Assembly (NCBI GenBank): GCA_028693285.1
Contig: JAQUVQ010000008.1
Location: 1 to 64,000, forward strand
Source of the DNA: Smithellaceae bacterium
Lineage (GTDB): Bacteria > Desulfobacterota > Syntrophia > Syntrophales > Smithellaceae
Length of the DNA: 64,000 nucleotides
Reading direction: 5' to 3'
Positions 28,695 to 37,175 of this stretch are shown piece after piece; position 1 is the first letter of the stretch, and every line of letters begins with the position of its first letter. The notes beneath the pieces are model-generated. The model was not told the DNA's origin, made no database searches, and saw nothing but the letters and a program-made list of their open reading frames with translations. The position numbers were made by a program, and so were the translations under genes.

Positions 28695-30082
28695 AAAAAC
28701 CGGGCGCGTTAAAACAAAAAGAAAAAAAACAGCCTTCCGATAAAAAAGATGACATCCTTATTGTGGATGACGCGCCGGCAACATTGGAATTGCTGGAGCG
28801 CAATTTGTCGTCTGTCGGATACGGGATATGGATGGCGTCTAATGTGGAAGAGGCGCTCAGGGTGATCGACAGCTCCCATATTGATCTGGTAATTACCGAT
28901 TTCAAAATGCCGGGCTTAAGCGGCGTTCATCTTGCCCGCCATATTCGGGAAAATTACAACGATATGGCGGTGATGATCATCACGGCCTATCCCAGCGTTA
29001 AAGGAGCGGTGGAGGCGGTTAAAACAGGCGCGGAAGAGTACCTTGCGAAACCCTTCACCGGCGAAGAGCTTTTATCCGCCGTCAAAAGGGTCCTCCGGAA
29101 TCTCCACATTCGCAGAGCGGCCCACGCCTCGAACAAGCCGCGAATCCATATCCCTCACGGTCTGATCGGCGAGTCCGGTGCAATGTCAAAGATCAGCAAT
29201 TTTATCAACAAGGCGGCGCGAACATCGGCAACCGTTTTGATCTCCGGAGAAAGCGGAACCGGCAAAGAACTCGTTGCGCGCGCGATTCATTATAAAAGCG
29301 AGCGGGCTTCAGCGCCCTTTGTTCCCGTCAATTGCGGCGCCATTCCCGAGGAACTCCTGGAAAGCGAGCTTTTCGGCCACATCAAAGGGGCTTTCACGGG
29401 CGCCAACGAAACGCGCGCCGGTTTTTTTCAAACAGCGGATGGCGGCACCATTTTTCTCGACGAGATCAGTGAAACAAGCCTTTCCATGCAGGTTAAACTT
29501 CTGCGGGTCCTGCAGGACAAGGAAGTTTGCATGGTCGGCGCGACACGCACCAGAAAAGTGGATGTGCGCATCCTTGCCTCCACCAACAAAAATATACCCG
29601 CGCTCATAAAAAAAGGCCAGTTCCGGGAAGACCTTTACTACCGGATCAATGTCATCACCGTGGAATTGCCGCCATTGAGGGAACGGCAGGATGACATCTT
29701 TCTTTTAACGCGCCATTTTGCCGCCAAATTTGCCGAGGAACTCGGGCGCACCGCGCCCCGGTTTTCCGATGGCGCCTTGCAGGTGCTGCGCAGCTATCAC
29801 TGGCCGGGCAATGTAAGAGAATTGGAAAATATTATCCAGCGTCTTGTTGTCATGACGGACGAAGACGTGATCGATGTCCCGGACCTGCCCTCCCTGATGC
29901 GGTTTTCAGCCCACCAGCCTGCGGCTCCCGACCGCACCCTTGCCGCGGTGGAAGCCGAATATATTCGAAGCGTGCTGCTCAGCGTGAGCAATAATAAAAC
30001 CCTGGCGGCAAAAATCCTCGACATCGACAGAAAAACGCTTCGGGAAAAACTCGGGAAAGCGAAGCCGTCCGCATCGAGGTAG
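28670..30082 (+). CDS. Sigma-54-dependent response regulator (NtrC family)
   Basis: Receiver (DILIVDDAPATLELL...ITDFKMPGLSG), AAA+ (GESGTGKELVARAIH, ELFGHIKGAFTGANETRAGFF), HTH (NKTLAAKILDIDRKTLREKL). Confidence 0.95.
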   Translation: MQNTTAGLKKPGALKQKEKKQPSDKKDDILIVDDAPATLELLERNLSSVGYGIWMASNVEEALRVIDSSHIDLVITDFKMPGLSGVHLARHIRENYNDMAVMIITAYPSVKGAVEAVKTGAEEYLAKPFTGEELLSAVKRVLRNLHIRRAAHASNKPRIHIPHGLIGESGAMSKISNFINKAARTSATVLISGESGTGKELVARAIHYKSERASAPFVPVNCGAIPEELLESELFGHIKGAFTGANETRAGFFQTADGGTIFLDEISETSLSMQVKLLRVLQDKEVCMVGATRTRKVDVRILASTNKNIPALIKKGQFREDLYYRINVITVELPPLRERQDDIFLLTRHFAAKFAEELGRTAPRFSDGALQVLRSYHWPGNVRELENIIQRLVVMTDEDVIDVPDLPSLMRFSAHQPAAPDRTLAAVEAEYIRSVLLSVSNNKTLAAKILDIDRKTLREKLGKAKPSASR

Positions 30083-30241
30083 ATCTCCCCGGCGGTTCAA
30101 AATTCCCCGGTTTTAAGCATTGCTTTGCGCTTTTCCTTATTCATTATTTCCCCCATTTCCGTTCTGCGGAATCATTCTATCTTAAGAATATCATTCCGGT
30201 AACTTTATCGGTAAGCGGCAAATCCCGTCGTTAAAAATAAT

Positions 30242-30257
30242 TGGCAAGCATGTTGCT
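30242..30257 (+). promoter_or_regulatory. Sigma-54 (-24/-12) promoter of the NuoE/NuoF-GltD operon
   Basis: TGGCAAGCATGTTGCT: GG (30243-44)-N10-GC (30255-56), close to consensus TGGCACG-N4-TTGCW, about 40 nt 5' of the start codon. Confidence 0.85.
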
Positions 30258-30295
30258 CTTGCTTCACAACGATCATCTATCGAAAGGGGAAAGAA

Positions 30296-31519
30296 ATGAA
30301 AAGGACCGCCCGTGCAAGCGACGAGATGAAAAAGACCGAAAATACCAATGCCCGGAATCAAAAAGGCATCTGCTCTTCATGCGAAAATTTATCTCTTTGC
30401 AGTTTTATTGAGCCGCAAAGACAGCCTGTCTTGTTTTGCGAAGAATTCAGCATTGGCAAAGCCCGGACTGCGCCGGTTGTATTAGAAAAAAAGTCCGGCT
30501 CTCCGGCCCCGCTGGAGATCAGCATGGGGCTGTGCGCCACGTGTGATGATGCAAAGACCTGCCTTTATTCAAAGGACGAAGCCGGCGTCTGGCATTGCGA
30601 GGAATACCGGTGTGACGGCTGCGCAAAGGAATCCGGAAGTCCGCCGAGTTTGGAAAAAAGAGGCATGGATGCAAAAGACATCCTTGAGACGATCAGGAAG
30701 CATGACAAAAACAAGGGGGCGCTGATTGCCATCCTGGAGGAAATCCAGGCGGCGTATACGTATCTTCCGGAAGAGGCGCTCAGGCTGGTTTCAAAAGAGA
30801 CCGGCCGCTCGCTCGTGGATATCTACGGTGTCGCAACCTTTTACAAAGCATTCAGTCTGAAACCGCGGGGCAAGCATTGCGTATCCGTCTGCCTGGGTAC
30901 GGCATGCCATGTCCGGGGCGCTCAGGGGATCGTTGACGAATTCAAGCGCGAGCTTGACATTGCGCCCGGCGAAACAACGGCGGACAACGAGATCACCCTG
31001 GAAACCGTCAATTGTCTGGGGGCCTGCGCTCTGGGACCGACCGTGGTGGTGGACGGGCATTATTTCCCCCATGTGAGCAAAAGCAAGGTGAAAAACATCA
31101 TCGCCAGGGCGATGGCCGGTCTGGAAAAAATCGATGCGGAAACCGACAACCGGGTATTCCCCCTCCAGGTTTCCTGCTCCGCCTGCAATAAAAGCCTTCT
31201 GGATCCGGAGTATCCGATGGACGGTTATCCCTCGATTAACCTCCGTGTATCCTGCAACGGCACGAGAGGCCGGCTGCGCCTGTCTTCGCTTTACGGCAGC
31301 GGGGCCTCGGTCCTGGAGCATCCGATTCCGTCAAACAGTCTGTCCAGATTTTACTGTCCGCACTGCGCGGGCGAACTGCCGAGTTTCTCTACCTGCACGG
31401 AGTGCGGTTCCCCCATGGCCGCCATGAGGGTCTGCGAAGGCTGCGCCTGGGAGGTATGCACGCGTCAGGGCTGCGAAGGCCATCTGCTGAATCTGAATCA
31501 AATGAACATTCAAAAATAA
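30296..31519 (+). CDS. NuoE-like 2Fe-2S (thioredoxin-fold) NAD(P)H oxidoreductase subunit with extra N-terminal Cys motifs and C-terminal zinc-ribbon-like region
   Basis: GALIAILEEIQAAYTYLPEEALRLVSKETGRSLVDIYGVATFYKAFSLKPRGKHCVSVCLGTACHVRGA...LETVNCLGACALGP; N-terminal duplicated CxxC-x5-C-x11/12-CEE(F/Y). Confidence 0.88.
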   Translation: MKRTARASDEMKKTENTNARNQKGICSSCENLSLCSFIEPQRQPVLFCEEFSIGKARTAPVVLEKKSGSPAPLEISMGLCATCDDAKTCLYSKDEAGVWHCEEYRCDGCAKESGSPPSLEKRGMDAKDILETIRKHDKNKGALIAILEEIQAAYTYLPEEALRLVSKETGRSLVDIYGVATFYKAFSLKPRGKHCVSVCLGTACHVRGAQGIVDEFKRELDIAPGETTADNEITLETVNCLGACALGPTVVVDGHYFPHVSKSKVKNIIARAMAGLEKIDAETDNRVFPLQVSCSACNKSLLDPEYPMDGYPSINLRVSCNGTRGRLRLSSLYGSGASVLEHPIPSNSLSRFYCPHCAGELPSFSTCTECGSPMAAMRVCEGCAWEVCTRQGCEGHLLNLNQMNIQK

Positions 31520-31536
31520 CGATGAAGGGAAAAGAG

Positions 31537-34500
31537 ATGAAGAGGTTTCAATCTGTCGCTCAATTCAAGACGTATCGCAAAACATTTCTGGCAACTTCGG
31601 ATCAGTCCAAGCCCTGCATTGTCATCTGCGGGGGCACCGGCGGACAGGCCAGCGGCTCGAATGATCTGATCCGGATCATCAAGCGCCAAATCCTGGAAAA
31701 GGATCTGCACGACAAACTGGACCTGCGGATTACGGGGTGCCTGGGGTTTTGCGAAATGGATCCTTTCATCATCGTCGAACCGGGATACAATCTGTACCCG
31801 AAGCTGAAAATGGCGGACGTTCCCCGGATTATCGACGCGGCCGTGAGAGGGAAGGTGGTCGAAGAACTCCTGTACCGGGAACCCGGTTCGACGGTTAAAC
31901 GCTACTCCGAAAAAGAAATTCCCTTTTTCCAGGGACAGACCCGCATCGTGCTTGGCCAGAACCAGCGCCTCGATCCCATCCGGATCCACGACTACCTGAA
32001 AATAGGCGGGTACGCCGCGCTGGAAAAAGCGCTGCAGAAAAAAGACCGGGCCTGGCTGGTCGACGAAATCCTCAACGCCAAACTGCGGGGGCGCGGCGGG
32101 GCCGGGTTTTTGACCGGGAAAAAATGGGATCTGGCCCGCAGCATGAAGAGCCGCGGCCCGAAATATATTATCTGCAACGCGGATGAAGGAGACCCCGGCG
32201 CCTATATGGACCGGAGCATGCTGGAAGGGAATCCCCACGCCGTCATTGAAGGGATGATGATTGCCGCCCTGGCCATCGGCGCCACGCACGGCATCATTTA
32301 CGTGCGCACGGAGTATCCGCTGGCCATCAAGCACGCGACCATCGCGCTGCGCAGCGTCCGGCAACTGGGGCTTCTGGGAAAAAATATTTTAGGGCAGGGA
32401 GTCGATTTCGACATCGAAATCTTCCACGGCGCGGGCGCGTTTGTCTGCGGAGAGGAAACGGCGCTGATCAAATCCATCGAAGGAAAGATGGGAGAGCCGC
32501 GCCAGCGTCCGCCCTTTCCGATTCAAAAAGGCCTTTTCGGCTATCCGACCTGCATCAACAACGTTGAGACTCTGTCCAACGTGCCCTACATCATCAACCA
32601 CGGCGCCGCCGAATATTTGAAGATCGGCGTGGAAAACAATGCCGGCACGAAGATATTCTCCCTGGTCGGCAAGATCAAGAACACCGGTCTGGTGGAGGTG
32701 CCGCTCGGGACGCCGATTCGCAAAGTCGTCTATGACATCGGCGGCGGCCCTTCGGGCGAGGCAAAGATCAAGGCCATTCAGACCGGCGGACCGTCCGGCG
32801 GGTGCATTCCGGCCTCCATGTTCGATCTGAACATCGATTATGACAGCCTGGCCAAAGCCGGTTCCATCATGGGATCGGGCGGCATGATTGTCATGGACCA
32901 AAATACCTGCATGGTGGACGTCGCAAAATATTTTATGAGCTTCCTGAAAGACGAGTCCTGCGGGAAGTGTTTCACCTGCCGCAAGGGCACGCAGCGGATG
33001 TATGAAATTCTGGAGGATATTACTGAAGGACGGGGCACGCCAGGCCATCTCCAGCTGCTCGAAGAACTGGCGCAAACCGTGAAAGACACGACCATGTGCG
33101 GGCTCGGTCAAACGGCCGCCAATCCCGTCCTGAGCACACTTAGGTATTTCCGTGACGAATATGAACGCCACATTGCCGACAAGCGCTGCGAAGCGTTTGC
33201 CTGCAAGGAACTGACAGGGGCCCCGTGCCAGGCGGCCTGCCCCGTGGACACGGAACCGTGGCGCTATGTCGCCCTGGTGGAAAAAGGCGATTATGAAGAA
33301 GCCTATCGTGTGATCCGTTCGGCGAATCCTTTTCCGGCTGTAAGCTCGCGGGTCTGCGACCGCAAATGCGAAAGCCGCTGCAACCTGGGCGTAAGCGGGG
33401 GAGAGTCCATCGGCATCCGCGCCATCAAGCGGTTTGTCACCGACCGGGTGGACCCGTCCGCTTACCGGCCGAAACCGGCGAAGAACAAGGGAAAAGAGGT
33501 GGCCATAATCGGCGCCGGCCCCGCGGGCCTCACCGCCGCCCACAATCTATCGCTGCTGGGCTACAAGGTGACCGTCTTTGAAGCGGAACAGGTGCCGGGC
33601 GGCATGCTGTCCTGTTCTCTGCCCGCTTACCGGCTGCCCCGGGATATTGTGGAAAAGGAAATCCAGACACTTCTCAACGGCAACATCAAAATAGAGTACG
33701 GCCGGACGCTGGGAAAAGACATGTCCCTGCAGGACCTGCTTTCCAAAAAATTCAGCGCGGTCTTTCTTTCCATAGGGGCGCATGAAAGCTGGCGTCTGGA
33801 TCTGGAGAATGAAGACATCGAAGGAATCTATCCGTCCATTCAATTCCTGAAAGCGTTCAACATCCGGGGCGAACAACTGGCCCGGGGCCATGTGGGAATC
33901 ATCGGCGGCGGCAATTCGGCGGTGGACGCCGCGCGTGTCGCCCTGCGCCAGAAAGATGTTACCAGCGTGTCGCTTTTCTACCGGCGGACCCGCGAAGAAA
34001 TGCCGGCTTATGAAGAAGAAATCGACGCCGCCCTTGAGGAAGGCGTGCGGATTGAAACCCTGATTTCGCCGGTCAAGATTCATGTGCGCCAGGAGGAAAT
34101 CGACGCGGCGCTTCGGGAAGGCGTTGAACTGGAGACCCTGGTCACGCCGGTTAAAATCTATTCAAAAGAAGGCCGTGTCGTCGGCATTGAGTGCATCAAA
34201 AACCGTCTGGGCGATGTGGATGCCACTGGAAGGCGCAAACCCGTTCCGATTCCCGGAAGCGAGTTCAAGGTGGAACTCGACACGCTCATCGTCGCCATCG
34301 GCGAAAAGCCCCAAAGCGAGTTTCTGTCCGCGATGGGCCTGGACGTGGATAAAGGCGGGAGAATCAGGGTCAATCCCAAAACCTTCGAAACCAGCCTCAA
34401 GGGCGTTTTTGCGGGGGGCGACCTCGTAACCGGACCCAACACCGTCATTGACGCCATCGCGGCCGGCAAAAAAGCCGCGCAATGCATGGATCGATATTTG

Positions 34501-34785
34501 CAAAACCAGCCGCTGGTTGTGCCTGCCTCGCCGAAACGTCCCGGCGTCTTTATCGAACCGGCCGTTATTGACGAAGCGGAAGCGCAAACGGCAACTCGCG
34601 CCGAGCCCGCCGTGCTCCCGCCGTCCCAAAGGCTGAAAAACTTCCGGGAAGTCACCATGGTCCTGCCGGAAGAGCAGGCCCGGTCGGAATGCCGGCGGTG
34701 CCTGAGATGCGATCTTGAATTCACCAAAAAACAATCCGCGGAAAAGCCTGCGGCGGCCGCAATCGGAGGTGGGAAAAATGGTTAA
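31537..34785 (+). CDS. NuoF-like NADH/FMN subunit fused to GltD-like FAD/NAD(P)H oxidoreductase
   Basis: NuoF motifs (GRGGAGFLTGKKWDLA, NADEGDPGAYMDRSMLEGNPHAVIEGM, GAGAFVCGEETALIKSIEG, ESCGKCFTCRKGTQRM), then CQAACPVDTEPWRYVALV and VAIIGAGPAGLTAAHNLSLLGYKVTVFEA, GIIGGGNSAVDAARVA. Start chosen at ATG 31537 by RBS. Confidence 0.9.
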   Translation: MKRFQSVAQFKTYRKTFLATSDQSKPCIVICGGTGGQASGSNDLIRIIKRQILEKDLHDKLDLRITGCLGFCEMDPFIIVEPGYNLYPKLKMADVPRIIDAAVRGKVVEELLYREPGSTVKRYSEKEIPFFQGQTRIVLGQNQRLDPIRIHDYLKIGGYAALEKALQKKDRAWLVDEILNAKLRGRGGAGFLTGKKWDLARSMKSRGPKYIICNADEGDPGAYMDRSMLEGNPHAVIEGMMIAALAIGATHGIIYVRTEYPLAIKHATIALRSVRQLGLLGKNILGQGVDFDIEIFHGAGAFVCGEETALIKSIEGKMGEPRQRPPFPIQKGLFGYPTCINNVETLSNVPYIINHGAAEYLKIGVENNAGTKIFSLVGKIKNTGLVEVPLGTPIRKVVYDIGGGPSGEAKIKAIQTGGPSGGCIPASMFDLNIDYDSLAKAGSIMGSGGMIVMDQNTCMVDVAKYFMSFLKDESCGKCFTCRKGTQRMYEILEDITEGRGTPGHLQLLEELAQTVKDTTMCGLGQTAANPVLSTLRYFRDEYERHIADKRCEAFACKELTGAPCQAACPVDTEPWRYVALVEKGDYEEAYRVIRSANPFPAVSSRVCDRKCESRCNLGVSGGESIGIRAIKRFVTDRVDPSAYRPKPAKNKGKEVAIIGAGPAGLTAAHNLSLLGYKVTVFEAEQVPGGMLSCSLPAYRLPRDIVEKEIQTLLNGNIKIEYGRTLGKDMSLQDLLSKKFSAVFLSIGAHESWRLDLENEDIEGIYPSIQFLKAFNIRGEQLARGHVGIIGGGNSAVDAARVALRQKDVTSVSLFYRRTREEMPAYEEEIDAALEEGVRIETLISPVKIHVRQEEIDAALREGVELETLVTPVKIYSKEGRVVGIECIKNRLGDVDATGRRKPVPIPGSEFKVELDTLIVAIGEKPQSEFLSAMGLDVDKGGRIRVNPKTFETSLKGVFAGGDLVTGPNTVIDAIAAGKKAAQCMDRYLQNQPLVVPASPKRPGVFIEPAVIDEAEAQTATRAEPAVLPPSQRLKNFREVTMVLPEEQARSECRRCLRCDLEFTKKQSAEKPAAAAIGGGKNG

Positions 34786-35449
34786 TCTGACACTGAACGG
34801 ACTGTCCATATCCGTTGAAAGGGGGACGACGATTCTGGAAGCGGCGAAATTTTACGGTTTCCCCATTCCGACGCTGTGCCACAAGGAGGGGCTCTCGCCT
34901 TACGGCGCGTGCCGGCTTTGCGTGGTCGAAATCGGCGAGGGCCCGGGCGCGAAGCTCGTCTCGTCGTGCACCTATCCCGTTGAAGAAGGGATGAAGGTCC
35001 GCACCGCCTCGGAACGCGTCCTGAAGGCGAGAAGGATCATCATTGAGCTTCTCCTGGCTTCCTGTCCGCAATCCAAGGTCATTCAGGATATCGCGTCGCG
35101 GCACAACGTGCGCCAGCAGCGCTTCCGGCAGGAGCACGAGGACTGCATCCTCTGCGGACTGTGCGTGCGGATGTGCAACGAGCAGATGATGGCCGGAGCC
35201 ATCGGTTTTCGCGGACGGGGCAAAACGAGAAGCCTGGGCACGCCTTTCGACATGAAATCCGACGTCTGCCGGCTGTGCGGCGGCTGCATGGAGGTCTGCC
35301 CGGCCTGTCAGGCGCGCTGCACGTTCAATCAGCCGGAAAAAGCGATCTGCGGAGGCTGCGCCAACCTTGCGCCGCCGTGCATTGCGAAGGATCAGTTCCA
35401 CGATATGATGTGTTACATGTCACCCTGCGTGGCCTGTGAAATAAAATAA
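34778..35449 (+). CDS. 2Fe-2S/4Fe-4S electron-transfer subunit (NuoG/HydA N-terminus-like)
   Basis: VNLTLNGLSISVERGTTILEAAKFYGFPIPTLCHKEGLSPYGACRLCVVEI plus CILCGLCVRMC and CRLCGGCMEVCPACQARC clusters. Confidence 0.9.
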   Translation: MVNLTLNGLSISVERGTTILEAAKFYGFPIPTLCHKEGLSPYGACRLCVVEIGEGPGAKLVSSCTYPVEEGMKVRTASERVLKARRIIIELLLASCPQSKVIQDIASRHNVRQQRFRQEHEDCILCGLCVRMCNEQMMAGAIGFRGRGKTRSLGTPFDMKSDVCRLCGGCMEVCPACQARCTFNQPEKAICGGCANLAPPCIAKDQFHDMMCYMSPCVACEIK

Positions 35450-35476
35450 GCTTAAACCCAGAAAGGAGCAGGATAT

Positions 35477-37057
35477 ATGTCTTTTTCAAGAGTAAATACC
35501 TCCAGCGCCACCCTTACCAAAAACAGGACAGAAGAGTCTATATCACCGACGTCGGGCATGTGTGTCACGTGCATCGACGGCTGCGTCGGCATGTGTGAAA
35601 TAGGCAAATCCGCTTATCGCGGCCATGAAGTGATCTACCCCCAGCCTTTCGGCGTGATTACCTGCGCCGGCGAAAAGAAATATCCGGTGGATTATTCCCA
35701 TTTCAACATTATGGGGACGGCCGCCGGCGCTTACGGCATTGAAGCCGACAGCGACAAGGCCATTTTCCCCGCGGTCAACCTGGAAGTGGTTTTCGGCCAC
35801 GATAAGGGAATAAAGTTCAAGCTTCCCTGGCTGATTTCCGGCATCGGCTCCACCAACATCGCCAAGAACAACTGGGAAGGACTGGCCATCGGGTCCGCCC
35901 TGGCGGGAACGGGGCTGACCATCGGGGAAAACGTCGTCGGGATGGACCCGCAATCCAAATTCAAAAACGGCAACATCTTGGATACGGTCGATTTGAAGCG
36001 CCGCGTCAAGCTTTACCGGGATTATCAGCGCTTCGGCTACGGCGCCATCATCGTGCAGGCCAATCTGGAGGATACCCGGTTGAATGTGCATGAATACGCC
36101 ATTGAGGAACTGGGCGTGGAATGCGTGGAGCTTAAATGGGGGCAGGGTGCAAAAGACATCGGCGGCGAAGTCAAAATCAAGGATTTGAAAAAAGCCCAGA
36201 TGCTCCACGACCGCGGCTATATCGTTTTGCCGGATCCCTATGATTCCAATGTCATCGAAGCCTTTGCACGGGGCGCCTTCAAGGAGTTCGAGCGTCATTC
36301 GCGCGTCGGTATGGTCACCGAGGAATCGTTTGCGGCGACGATTAAGAGGCTGCGCAAGGCCGGCGCCAAGTACATTTTCCTTAAAACTGGCGCCTACCGT
36401 CCCGTCGATCTGGCGCGGGCTATTTATTTTTCGTCGAAATACAAGCTGGATCTGCTGACCGTGGACGGCGCCGGCGGCGGTACGGGCATGAGCCCGTGGC
36501 GGATGATGAACGAGTGGGGTGTCCCCCCGGTGGAACTGCATACGCTGGTGTATCAATACGCCAAAAAGCTCGCAGCGAAGAAAAAATATCTGCCGGCCAT
36601 TGCCGTAAACGGCGGCTTTACCTTCGAGGATCAGATATTCAAAGGTCTGGCGATGGGCGCGCCCTTTGTCAAATTGATCGGCATGGCGCGGGCGCCCATT
36701 GCGGCGGCCATGGTCGGTAAGACGATCGGCCAGACCATCGACGCCCAGCAGGTGCCGGTTTATGTCGAACGCTTCGGCAATACGAAGGATGAAATTTTCG
36801 TCACGGCCAGCGAGCTGCGCCATGAACTGGGCCACAAGGAATTTGAACAGCTGCCCACCGGCGCCATCGGACTTTACACCTACTATGAAAGACTGGCGCA
36901 GGGGCTTCGCCAGTTGATGGCGGGAAGCAGAAAGTTTGCGCTGAAATATATGACGCGGGACGACCTGGCGGCACTAACCCGTGAAGCGGCGGATGTCAGC
37001 GGCATTCAGTATATTATGGATGTCGATAAGAAAGAAGCTGAAAAAATTCTCAAATAG
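35477..37057 (+). CDS. FMN-binding glutamate synthase (GltB central domain)-like protein with N-terminal Cys motif
   Basis: CVTCIDGCVGMCEIGK; LLTVDGAGGGTGMSPWRMMNEWGVPPVELHTLV; FVKLIGMARAPIAAAMVGKT. No glutaminase domain. Confidence 0.88.
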   Translation: MSFSRVNTSSATLTKNRTEESISPTSGMCVTCIDGCVGMCEIGKSAYRGHEVIYPQPFGVITCAGEKKYPVDYSHFNIMGTAAGAYGIEADSDKAIFPAVNLEVVFGHDKGIKFKLPWLISGIGSTNIAKNNWEGLAIGSALAGTGLTIGENVVGMDPQSKFKNGNILDTVDLKRRVKLYRDYQRFGYGAIIVQANLEDTRLNVHEYAIEELGVECVELKWGQGAKDIGGEVKIKDLKKAQMLHDRGYIVLPDPYDSNVIEAFARGAFKEFERHSRVGMVTEESFAATIKRLRKAGAKYIFLKTGAYRPVDLARAIYFSSKYKLDLLTVDGAGGGTGMSPWRMMNEWGVPPVELHTLVYQYAKKLAAKKKYLPAIAVNGGFTFEDQIFKGLAMGAPFVKLIGMARAPIAAAMVGKTIGQTIDAQQVPVYVERFGNTKDEIFVTASELRHELGHKEFEQLPTGAIGLYTYYERLAQGLRQLMAGSRKFALKYMTRDDLAALTREAADVSGIQYIMDVDKKEAEKILK

Positions 37058-37097
37058 CCGCCGGCCGGAGATTAAGAATAATACATCATGCAAGGAT

Positions 37098-37149
37098 ATC
37101 GGTGAAACGCGCTTGCCCCGTCAGGAGGGGTGAGCGCGCGAATGCCGAT
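37098..37149. other. Predicted structured intergenic element (stem-loop)
   Basis: ATCGG/CCGAT closing helix enclosing CGCGCTTGCCCC-GTCAGGA-GGGGTGAGCGCG hairpin. Confidence 0.45.
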
Positions 37150-37175
37150 GGATGCCGTTTAAAAAGGATAGCTTC

